From Candidatus Latescibacterota bacterium (lineage in GTDB: Bacteria > Krumholzibacteriota > Krumholzibacteriia > WVZY01 > JAKEHA01): a stretch of 5,677 bases of DNA. Positions 1 to 5,323 of this stretch are shown piece by piece. The position numbers and the translations under genes were made by a program. The notes below the pieces were generated by a model. It saw only the letters and a list, made by a program, of their open reading frames with translations, made no database searches and was not told where the DNA came from. Position 1 is the stretch's first letter, and each line of letters starts with the position of its first letter. The stretch is taken from contig JAKEHA010000356.1 of assembly GCA_022615275.1 (NCBI GenBank), positions 1 through 5,677 on the forward strand. The letters are read 5' to 3'.

Positions 1-2
1 CG

Positions 3-3000
3 GGCGCGCCATTCCTCTACATTCTGCTCAACTTTGCGTGCATGTACCTGGCCGCGCGCTGTCTGCCGATCGGCGCGCAAGAGTCGCGCGGCTCCGCGAA
101 CGACACGCCGCCCGGTGGGGACGGCGCGGAACCGCCCTCGCCGCGCGGACTGGCCGACTCGGAGTGGCGTGGAGTCAAGTACCAGACCGCGGTGTTCGGT
201 TTGACGGCGGGGCTCGTGTACGTCGTGGTTCCCCAGACCAGCACCGGATTCTCCGTGCTCGGTTTCCTCGGCGCCATGCTGCTGGGAGCCACCGTGCGCG
301 TGTGCGGCGCGCTGTTCAGCGCGTCGCGCACCGCGATCGCGGAAGTGCGCCCGGTGCTGCTCGTGCTGGTGGCGTCGCTGGTGACGTCCTGGCTCTTGAT
401 CGTGGCCGCCGGAACCACCTCGGGCGCGACCGCGGCCATGCTGATCAAGGCGGCACAGCTCGCCGACATCGCCGTCCTCGTCACCGGGTTGCTCTCCCTG
501 CAGACGAGCTACATCGTGATCGGGACGCGCATGCGCCGTGAAGCCGAGGAGAAGGCACTCGAGGTCGGCCAGGCGCGCGCCGAGCTCACCCTCCTCAACC
601 GCGTCGCATCGGACATGTACGAAGACTCGCACTCCATGATCCGTCGTCAGCAGGATCACTCGCGCTCGCTCATCCGCCGCGCGGAGAATCTCGAGCGCAT
701 CCTGGAGATCGGCGTTCGCATCCAGCAGCAGAAGAACGTCAAGGAGCTGCTGCAGATGGTGGCCGAGCTGATTCGCGAGAACCTGGGCTTCGAAACCGTC
801 GTCGTGCGGGTGCTCAACAAGCGCACGCAGGCCTTCGAGACCAAGGCCTACGTGGGCCTCAATCCCGAGGCGCAAGACGCGGTCATGAATCACCGCATCT
901 CGGTCGTCGACTACGAACAGATGATCGACCCGCGCGCGCGCGTGAGCCGGAGCTTCTTCCTGAAGAACCCCGGGCCGATGGTGGCCGGGGCCGGGGCGCC
1001 CGCGCAGGACGGCGGTGCCGTGCTGGTGAGCGACCACTGGGAGGACGTCGAGCGCGTCATCATACCGCTCATCGACGACGATGCGGGCGAGCAAACGATC
1101 GGGTACGTCTCGGTGGAGGAGCCCGGCGATCCCCAGCGCTCGGTGGTCGAAGTGATCGAGACGCTCGAGACCATCGCGACCTTGGCGGCCGTCGCCATAC
1201 GCAACTTGAACCGTCACCGCGAAGTCGGCGAGAAGAACGAGAAGCTCAAGCAGTACGCGGACAAGCTCTCGAGCCTCAACAAGATGAAGTCGAACTTCGT
1301 CGCGACTATCTCGCACGAGTTCCGCACTCCCCTGACGTCGATCAAGGCCTACTGCGAGACGCTGAACAAGAACGCGGAGTCGATCGACCGGCAGATCCTC
1401 AAGGAGTTCTTGAAGGTCATCGAAGAGGAGAGCGAGCGCTTGATGACGCTGATCGAGGACATCCTCGATTTCTCGCAGATGGAGTCCGGCGCGGTTCGCT
1501 TCGAGCGCACCGCCTGCAACCTGAACGAGATCGTGACGGTGGCGGCCAACGAGCTGGAGAAGAACTTCGAGAGCAAGCGCATCACCCTGGAGACGCGCCT
1601 GCCCGCCACCGAGGTCAAGGTGCGCGCGGAACGCGACCTGATGAAGCAGCTTGCCATCAACCTGCTGCACAACGCCTCCAAATTCACCCCGGAGGGCGGC
1701 AAGGTCTGGATTCGCCTGGAAGACGAGGTGGTCAGCGCCCGCATCATCGTGGAGGACAACGGGATCGGCATCCCGGAGGACCAGTTGGAGAAGATTTTCG
1801 ACCATTTCCACCAGGTGGACGGGACCGCCACGCGCCGCCACGGCGGCACCGGCATCGGGCTGGCGATCTGCAAGAACATCGTGGAATGGCACGATGGTCG
1901 CATATGGGTCGAAAACGTCCCCGGCAAGGGCGCCCGCTTCGTGGTCGTGATCCCCAAGAAGCAGGCGGTCGTGCGCAGCGAGCTTCTCACCGACTACGTG
2001 TCGACGCGGCGCTTCGAGGTCGAGCGCTACATGGAGCTCGTGGTCGAGCTGGTCGCCGAGCTGCTCAATGTCAAGCGCGCGTCTCTGATGATGGTGGACG
2101 ACGACGGCAAGGAGTTGCGCATCGACACCGCCATCGGCCTCGACGAAGACGTGGTCGAACACGCGCGCGTCAAGCTCGGGGAAGCGATCTCGGGCCAGGT
2201 GGCGAGCGAAAACAACGCGTTCCTGGTGCGCGACGTGGAGCGCGAGCGCAGCCTGCAGCCGGGCGGACCGAGCCGGAACTACGAGTCGAAGTCGTTCCTG
2301 TCGGTACCGCTGCGCAAGGACGGGCGCGTGATGGGCGTTATCAACGTCACCGACCCGGTCGGCCGCGACCACCTGGACGAGGCCGACCACGCATTGCTCG
2401 AGTTGTTCGCCGACCGCGTCGTCCTGGCCATGGACGCGCTGTCGCATTTCAAGGAGAAGTCGCGCGAGTTCGAGGACGTGCGCTCGACGTTCAAGTCGAT
2501 CCTGGACGCGAAGCGCTACATCGACACGCAGAACGTCGACGCGCTCTCGGGCGTGCTGCACGACGTCGCCCAGAAGATGGGCATGAGCCCGGAGGAAAGC
2601 GCCACGCTGCGTTATGTGTTCAACGTATACGACCTGGGACTGGCTAAGGTGGGGCACAACATCATCAAGCAGCCGCGCGAGTTGACGCACCAGGACCGCT
2701 TCGACGTGGAGCAGCACACGATCGTCGGGACCGACATGCTCAAGCCGATCGAGTTCATCCCGCGCGTGCGCGACGCGGTGCTCTACCACCACGAAAACTA
2801 CGACGGCTCGGGTTATCCCGGCAAGCTGTCGGGAGACGAGATTCCGTTGGACGCGCGCATCATTCGTGTCGCGGACACGTTCCGCGCGCTGATATCGCAC
2901 CGTCCGTATCAGAAGCAGTACAGCTTGAGCGAGGCCGTACAGGTTTTGAAGCATCGCGCCGGGACGCTGTTCGATCCGAAGGTGGTCGACGCGTTCGTGG

Positions 3001-3110
3001 AAGTGGTCATGCGACACGCCGATAGCTTCCGCACGCCGAACTCTGCCGTCGATTCACGACGGGAGACCGATCGGTCGGTGCTGCAGCAGGGTCTATTCAA
3101 GGAGGACTGA
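3..3110 (+). CDS. Membrane sensor histidine kinase with two GAF domains and a degenerate C-terminal HD-GYP domain (5' partial)
   Basis: Residues are counted from the Met at 42, but the frame is open to the window edge, encodes a hydrophobic stretch before that Met and shows no ribosome site, so the true start lies upstream. About four membrane segments follow (roughly 48-66, 70-92, 103-124, 130-152), then a charged, probably coiled-coil linker (163-215) and GAF1 (about 220-393). The kinase core is complete: SHEFRTPL with phospho-acceptor His425, N box around Asn540-Asn544, DNGIGIP at 572-578, and GGTGIGL at 601-607. GAF2 spans about 660-802. The last domain (about 826-993) keeps the second half of HD-GYP (His892, His916-His917, GYP 924-926, Asp945), but the HD pair reads Tyr863-Asp864 and the upstream His aligns with Asn831. 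It should autophosphorylate and pass phosphate to the adjacent receiver. Cyclic-di-GMP hydrolysis looks doubtful. No HAMP, PAS or receiver domain is visible. Confidence 0.95.
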   Translation, partial: GAPFLYILLNFACMYLAARCLPIGAQESRGSANDTPPGGDGAEPPSPRGLADSEWRGVKYQTAVFGLTAGLVYVVVPQTSTGFSVLGFLGAMLLGATVRVCGALFSASRTAIAEVRPVLLVLVASLVTSWLLIVAAGTTSGATAAMLIKAAQLADIAVLVTGLLSLQTSYIVIGTRMRREAEEKALEVGQARAELTLLNRVASDMYEDSHSMIRRQQDHSRSLIRRAENLERILEIGVRIQQQKNVKELLQMVAELIRENLGFETVVVRVLNKRTQAFETKAYVGLNPEAQDAVMNHRISVVDYEQMIDPRARVSRSFFLKNPGPMVAGAGAPAQDGGAVLVSDHWEDVERVIIPLIDDDAGEQTIGYVSVEEPGDPQRSVVEVIETLETIATLAAVAIRNLNRHREVGEKNEKLKQYADKLSSLNKMKSNFVATISHEFRTPLTSIKAYCETLNKNAESIDRQILKEFLKVIEEESERLMTLIEDILDFSQMESGAVRFERTACNLNEIVTVAANELEKNFESKRITLETRLPATEVKVRAERDLMKQLAINLLHNASKFTPEGGKVWIRLEDEVVSARIIVEDNGIGIPEDQLEKIFDHFHQVDGTATRRHGGTGIGLAICKNIVEWHDGRIWVENVPGKGARFVVVIPKKQAVVRSELLTDYVSTRRFEVERYMELVVELVAELLNVKRASLMMVDDDGKELRIDTAIGLDEDVVEHARVKLGEAISGQVASENNAFLVRDVERERSLQPGGPSRNYESKSFLSVPLRKDGRVMGVINVTDPVGRDHLDEADHALLELFADRVVLAMDALSHFKEKSREFEDVRSTFKSILDAKRYIDTQNVDALSGVLHDVAQKMGMSPEESATLRYVFNVYDLGLAKVGHNIIKQPRELTHQDRFDVEQHTIVGTDMLKPIEFIPRVRDAVLYHHENYDGSGYPGKLSGDEIPLDARIIRVADTFRALISHRPYQKQYSLSEAVQVLKHRAGTLFDPKVVDAFVEVVMRHADSFRTPNSAVDSRRETDRSVLQQGLFKED
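3099..3105 (+). promoter_or_regulatory. Strong Shine-Dalgarno for the response regulator
   Basis: AAGGAGG lies inside the last codons of the kinase gene, six bases before the ATG at 3112. The kinase stop ends at 3110, so this site fixes the receiver start and suggests translational coupling of the two genes. Confidence 0.9.
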
Positions 3111-3111
3111 C

Positions 3112-3489
3112 ATGGCGCTGGGCAAGATTCTGGTTGTCGACGACGAGGTTTACATTCTGCACATTCTCGACTTCAGCCTGGGCGCGGAGGGATTCGAAGT
3201 GATCACCGCGAACAACGGCGAGCTGGCGATCGAGAAGGCGAAGCAGGAGAAGCCCAACCTCGTCGTGCTGGACGTCATGATGCCGGTCCTCGACGGGTAC
3301 GAGACGTGTCGCCGTTTGAAACGCGACCCGGAGACCAAGAACATCCCGGTGGTGCTCTTGACCGCGAAGGGCCGCGACCTCGACAAGCGCCTGGGCTACG
3401 AAGTGGGCGCGGTCGACTACGTCGTGAAGCCGTTCAGCCCGAGCCGGCTGATCGAGCGCATCCAGGAGATCCTGGGCTGCCGCAAGTAG
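3112..3489 (+). CDS. Single-domain response regulator (CheY-like receiver)
   Basis: This 125-residue protein is one complete receiver domain with no DNA-binding or enzymatic output domain. The acidic pair is Asp10-Asp11, the phospho-acceptor is Asp54 in VVLDVMMP, the switch Thr is Thr84, the aromatic switch residue is Tyr103 and the invariant Lys is Lys106 in VKPF. All active-site positions of the family are present, so it should be phosphorylated normally. It starts one base after the kinase stop, and His425 of that kinase is its likely phosphate donor. Stand-alone receivers act by protein-protein contact, for example on motors, phosphotransfer proteins or enzymes. The partner is not visible here. 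It could instead act as a phosphate sink or an adaptor back to the kinase. Confidence 0.96.
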   Translation: MALGKILVVDDEVYILHILDFSLGAEGFEVITANNGELAIEKAKQEKPNLVVLDVMMPVLDGYETCRRLKRDPETKNIPVVLLTAKGRDLDKRLGYEVGAVDYVVKPFSPSRLIERIQEILGCRK

Positions 3490-3576
3490 TCCGCCGCGCG
3501 AGTCCGTCCGAAACGCATCCCCGCGAATGGATGGCGAGGATTCTGTTGCGACCGATCCCATGATCGTCTCTGCGCG
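3490..3576. other. Short spacer after the two-component operon
   Basis: There is no convincing gene, ribosome site or U-tract terminator here. The stretch leads directly into the left repeat array, so transcripts of the operon may run into it. Confidence 0.5.
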
Positions 3577-3621
3577 CTCCGCACAGCTCTGTTTGTGTAG
3601 GACACAAACCAAAGATTTGGC
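3577..3621 (+). repeat. Repeat unit L0 (3' part only) with perfect hairpin B
   Basis: The core is diverged (CTCCGCACAGCTCTG) but aligns with the next unit's CTCCACCAAGCTCTG. It is followed by a perfect 8-bp hairpin: GTTTGTGT at 3591-3598, loop AGG, ACACAAAC at 3602-3609. No T-run follows, so it is not a classical terminator. Confidence 0.65.
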
Positions 3622-3691
3622 TTTGAGAAGTGGCTTCGCGCCAGCCGCGGTCTCCACCAAGCTCTGATCACTAACAGTCGACCAGGTCGGT
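3622..3691 (+). repeat. Repeat unit L1
   Basis: It begins TTTGAG. Hairpin A is TGGC (3631-3634) with GCCA (3640-3643). The core CTCCACCAA is at 3652-3660. Hairpin B runs 3664-3685 with loop AAC, about eight pairs, one A-C mismatch and one bulged C. Confidence 0.65.
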
Positions 3692-3762
3692 TTTGAGCAG
3701 CGCTTCGCGCTAGCCACCGCCTCCACCAAACCATGCTTTCATTGAATGAAGAGCATCGGTCG
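3692..3762 (+). repeat. Repeat unit L2 (best-preserved left copy)
   Basis: TTTGAG begins at 3692. Hairpin A is AGCGC (3699-3703), loop TTC, GCGCT (3707-3711). The core CCGCCTCCACCAA is at 3718-3730. Hairpin B pairs ATGC (3733-3736) with GCAT (3753-3756) and TTCAT (3738-3742) with ATGAA (3746-3750) around loop TGA. GGAG at 3765-3768 could also pair with the core CTCC, extending the fold. Confidence 0.7.
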
Positions 3763-3835
3763 GCGGAGTAGCGCTGCGCGCTGGCCGTCGCCCCCAAACA
3801 ACTTATAGCTGCGCACGCCTGCTGAATCGCGTAGA
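3763..3835 (+). repeat. Repeat unit L3 (degenerate)
   Basis: Hairpin A is intact: AGCGC (3770-3774), loop TGC, GCGCT (3778-3782), again ending ten bases before the core. The core has drifted to GTCGCCCCCAAAC. The hairpin B region (3807-3823) is only partly self-complementary. Confidence 0.55.
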
Positions 3836-3851
3836 ATGGTAGTAGCGCTTC
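3836..3851 (+). repeat. Truncated repeat unit L4 at the left border of the nucleotidyltransferase module
   Basis: AGTAGCGCT at 3841-3849 repeats 3767-3775 exactly, 74 bases later, and supplies the left arm and start of the loop of hairpin A. The match stops at about 3851, where lower-GC sequence begins, so this may be a breakpoint. Confidence 0.4.
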
Positions 3852-3894
3852 CGTGTTCATCGTGGCTCGAGTGAGCAATCGCAGTTCAGCGTTC

Positions 3895-3902
3895 GGAGGA
3901 GG
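3895..3902 (+). promoter_or_regulatory. Shine-Dalgarno for the small acidic protein
   Basis: GGAGGAGG ends eight bases before the GTG at 3911. This strong site is the main reason to treat the short frame as a gene and to choose that start. Confidence 0.6.
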
Positions 3903-3910
3903 ACAGTTCC

Positions 3911-4060
3911 GTGGCCGCAGATCTCCTAAGGGATCTTAATGAGACGCGGAAGAGCGAGGCTTATGGTGATGTGGTTGCTCCGACGCTTGACGCGGAAGAT
4001 GTCGCCAGAGAGATCGAGGAGTACGTCGAGGCAGTTAAGACATTCGTCGGTCGAAAGTAG
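3911..4060 (+). CDS. Predicted small acidic protein of unknown function, upstream partner of the nucleotidyltransferase
   Basis: A GTG-started frame of 49 codons begins MAADLLRDLNETRKSEAYGD and ends EAVKTFVGRK. It has a strong ribosome site, and its stop is five bases before the proposed TTG of the nucleotidyltransferase, which implies a two-gene operon. The residues from about 27 to 48 (LDAEDVAREIEEYVEAVKTF) look like a charged amphipathic helix; no membrane segment, signal peptide, metal site or known DNA-binding motif is visible. I do not recognise the family. A tiny acidic helical protein placed just before a nucleotidyltransferase recalls the antitoxin or regulator position in toxin-antitoxin pairs, but that is inference from layout only. 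It could also be a leader peptide that couples translation. Confidence 0.55.
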   Translation: MAADLLRDLNETRKSEAYGDVVAPTLDAEDVAREIEEYVEAVKTFVGRK

Positions 4061-4065
4061 ACGAG

Positions 4066-4728
4066 TTGAAGAATAACGTGGGAACGGCAATCGACAAAAT
4101 TGTTCTTCGCTGGCCAACCGAAAAATCAAGGCAGTGGCTTGGCTCGTTCATGGAGCAGGTTCAGGGAGACGCGAACGTTCTCGCAGTCATTGCTGTCGGC
4201 TCGACCATTCGATGCAATGTCGGGAGCGAGGATCTTGATCTCGTGGTTCTATGCGAAGATATCAAGCGATTTCAGTACAAAGCACCGATTGAGGTCGACT
4301 TGCGAACGTTTGCGTTGTCCGAAGTTCATCAGAACTTGTCAAAGGGCCATCCTTTGTTGGGCTGGGCCGCCAAGTTCGGTGAAGCTCTCTTCGAAAGAGA
4401 CTGGATCTGGGCCAAGCTAATGGCGACTTGGCGCGAGACAGTGCCTCTCCCCAACCCAAAGCTAACACGGCAACAGGCTGATAAGGTCCTGAGACAATAC
4501 GTTGTCGTGAAGGAAATGGGCGACGAAGTTGCTGCGGCGGAACTAGAGCTTTCGCATCTGACTCTTGTTGCGCGCGCCGTGTTGTCGGAACGAGGCGTCT
4601 ATCCTGCATCCCGCCCCGAGTTAGCGGGGCAGCTTCGAGCGATCGGGGAAAACACTCTTGCGTCGGAGCTGGAAGACGCCATTGAAAGACGCGCAGCCGG
4701 CAAGTCGGGCTCACGTCCACAGCGGTAG
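4066..4728 (+). CDS. Polymerase-beta-superfamily nucleotidyltransferase domain protein
   Basis: This 220-residue protein carries the superfamily signature: Gly45-Ser46 in VIAVGST, Asp56-x-Asp58 in SEDLDLVVL, and a third acidic residue, Asp78, in IEVDLRTF. These are the expected metal and NTP ligands, so it should transfer a nucleotide to a protein, RNA or small molecule. Residues from about 135 form a helical C-terminal region without a HEPN RX4-6H motif. That resembles the helical back half of kanamycin-nucleotidyltransferase-like or MNT-type proteins, but I cannot name the substrate. The start is uncertain: TTG 4066 is used, but GTG 4078, with GAAG six bases upstream, is nearly as good; a stop at 4036 bounds the frame. 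Sampled lines are about 48-53% GC, against mostly 60-75% in the gene groups on either side, and A/T-ending codons are frequent, which suggests transfer. It forms an operon with the small frame before it. Confidence 0.82.
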   Translation: MKNNVGTAIDKIVLRWPTEKSRQWLGSFMEQVQGDANVLAVIAVGSTIRCNVGSEDLDLVVLCEDIKRFQYKAPIEVDLRTFALSEVHQNLSKGHPLLGWAAKFGEALFERDWIWAKLMATWRETVPLPNPKLTRQQADKVLRQYVVVKEMGDEVAAAELELSHLTLVARAVLSERGVYPASRPELAGQLRAIGENTLASELEDAIERRAAGKSGSRPQR

Positions 4729-5118
4729 CTGCGAAGTGACCAGAGCGACGAGGTGAGACCCGCTCGTCTACACGAGTCCCATGTCAGTGCGCGCCTTCGT
4801 TCCATGCCCGCAACGATTGGGTGACGGCGAAACACCTCAACGTTGACGTTCTTGGTGCGCCGGAGTAAGCCCGTCTGACAGGACGTATCGGTTTGCCAAT
4901 CTCGTTGGGAAGGTTCCTCGGACGAGTCGTTTCGAGTGACGTTCGGAGTGTTGGACCCTTCGTGTCCGTCTCCAGTATGTCTCCATGACGTGGGGCGATT
5001 CCGGTAGACTGGAGAGGACTGGAGTAGAGAAGCGGCGGGAGCTCTGACCTGCGATCGTGTAACGCACAACGCCCGAAATCGTACGCCATCATCAGGTTAG
5101 TGTTTTCGTTCGCAACGG
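4729..5118. other. Gene-free stretch between the nucleotidyltransferase and the right repeats
   Basis: I see no credible coding region here. Minus-strand frames across it are low-complexity, Arg/Ser/Pro-rich and read through repeat sequence. It contains small dyads (GACGAG 4747-4752 with CTCGTC 4763-4768; CTCGT 4763-4767 with ACGAG 4772-4776), a perfect 10-base palindrome TCAACGTTGA at 4837-4846, and the nested inverted repeat at 4970-5024. Confidence 0.5.
4970..5024 (+). repeat. Nested inverted repeat able to form a two-part stem
   Basis: CTCCAGT (4970-4976) pairs with ACTGGAG (5018-5024), and TCTCCA (4980-4985) pairs with TGGAGA (5010-5015). This gives 13 pairs in register with small internal loops and a 24-base terminal loop. 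An alternative 8-bp pairing, TCTCCAGT (4969-4976) with ACTGGAGA (5008-5015), competes. No T-run follows. Confidence 0.5.
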
Positions 5119-5143
5119 GTTCGATTCCCGCCGCCTCCACCAA
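5111..5143 (+). pseudogene. tRNA-Ala/tmRNA-like 3' end fragment (T-arm, acceptor strand, CCA)
   Basis: GGGTTCGATTCCC (5117-5129) reads as a T-loop with its stem, followed by an acceptor strand CGCCTCC (5133-5139 by tRNA spacing) and ACCA. In tRNA numbering this gives A73 and U70, the 3' half of the alanine identity pair shared by tRNA-Ala and tmRNA. The T-stem has four pairs and one A-C mismatch (ACGGG with CCCGC). I find no D-arm, anticodon arm, tag reading frame or matching 5' half upstream, so it is a fragment and not a working RNA gene. It merges into the first unit of the right repeat cluster. Confidence 0.55.
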
Positions 5144-5171
5144 CCCATGTTTTCGTGGAACGAAAACCATG
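5130..5171 (+). repeat. Repeat unit R1 core with long hairpin B
   Basis: The core is CCGCCTCCACCAACCC. Hairpin B is GTTTTCGT (5149-5156), loop GGA, ACGAAAAC (5160-5167), 8 perfect pairs starting 14 bases after the core CTCC, as in unit L0. CAT (5146-5148) can pair with ATG (5169-5171) past a bulged C. A second GTTTTCGT occurs at 5102-5109, upstream of the T-loop. Confidence 0.7.
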
Positions 5172-5178
5172 AGTCGTC

Positions 5179-5246
5179 TTTGAGCAGCGGCTTCGCCGCT
5201 AGCCGCCGCCTCCTCCAACCCCTGCTGTCGCGACCACGCATGCAGA
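5179..5246 (+). repeat. Repeat unit R2
   Basis: TTTGAG begins at 5179. Hairpin A is the longest copy: AGCGGC (5186-5191), loop TTC, GCCGCT (5195-5200). AGCCGCCGC and core CTCCTCCAACC follow. Hairpin B is imperfect: CTGC (5222-5225) pairs with GCAG (5242-5245), with partial inner pairing. Confidence 0.68.
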
Positions 5247-5310
5247 AGGGCGCCGCGCTGCTTGCTGCGTCGCCATCCATGTGGTAGCATCAAACACGCT
5301 GATAAACATC

Positions 5311-5317
5311 GGGGGTG
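5311..5317 (+). promoter_or_regulatory. Probable ribosome binding site of the M6 protease gene
   Basis: GGGGGTG ends six bases before the GTG at 5324. It is the only G-rich site properly spaced from a start that includes a full signal peptide. Confidence 0.5.
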
Positions 5318-5323
5318 TAGCTC

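Larger units (their letters stand above)
3577..3851 (+). repeat. Left tandem array of two-hairpin repeats (about 70-base period)
   Basis: Four units plus a fragment share one plan: TTTGAG, a short hairpin (A) with a three-base loop, AGCC, a core like CCGCCTCCACCAA, and a second hairpin (B). Core CTCC or its equivalent falls at 3577, 3652, 3721 and 3792, giving a period of 69-75 bases. Hairpin A ends ten bases before the core in the two units at 3692 and 3763. Hairpin B starts 14 bases after the core start in the first three units. Sequence identity is modest, but the arms remain complementary. The array has no coding potential that I trust; overlapping minus-strand reading frames are low-complexity. 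The origin could be a mobile palindromic element, a structured RNA family or a recombination site array. No transposase is visible. Confidence 0.75.
5119..5284 (+). repeat. Right cluster of the same two-hairpin repeats
   Basis: Core CTCC occurs at 5135 and 5210, with a degenerate CATCC near 5274, close to the spacing of the left array. Both clusters run in the same order: a core with hairpin B, then one or more TTTGAG units with both hairpins, then a decayed unit with a GTCGCC core. The cluster ends about 40 bases before the start of the protease gene and would lie in its upstream region. Confidence 0.7.

Noticed and set aside
3809..3837. Sigma70-type promoter with TAGAAT at 3832-3837 for the small gene
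   Set aside because: The -10 is a 5/6 match, but no acceptable -35 lies at 16-18 bases, and the site is inside degenerate repeat sequence.
3097..3878. Long minus-strand frames across the receiver gene and left repeats
   Set aside because: They lie antisense to a clear receiver gene or read through hairpin repeats, have no domain signature, and appear to be GC-driven shadows.
4746..4776. Rho-independent terminator after the nucleotidyltransferase
   Set aside because: The stems are only 5-6 bp, mutually exclusive, and not followed by a T-run.
4990..5143. A complete tmRNA gene beginning near GGGGCGATTCCGG
   Set aside because: The length is far too short, no tag reading frame is present, and GGGGCGA does not pair fully with the CGCCTCC acceptor strand.
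3577..5284. CRISPR array
   Set aside because: Units are degenerate, and the variable parts are self-complementary hairpins, not unique spacers between identical repeats. No cas genes are present.
3577..5284. Integron attC sites and gene cassette
   Set aside because: The folded repeats with variable stems recall attC, but I could not find paired RYYYAAC and GTTRRRY core sites in the right places, and no integron integrase is present.
4784..5293. Minus-strand reading frames giving peptides with WWRRRESNP or LVEAAGIEP
   Set aside because: These are reverse translations of a tRNA-like 3' end (T-loop to CCA), a familiar source of spurious proteins. The rest of each frame is low-complexity and crosses repeats.
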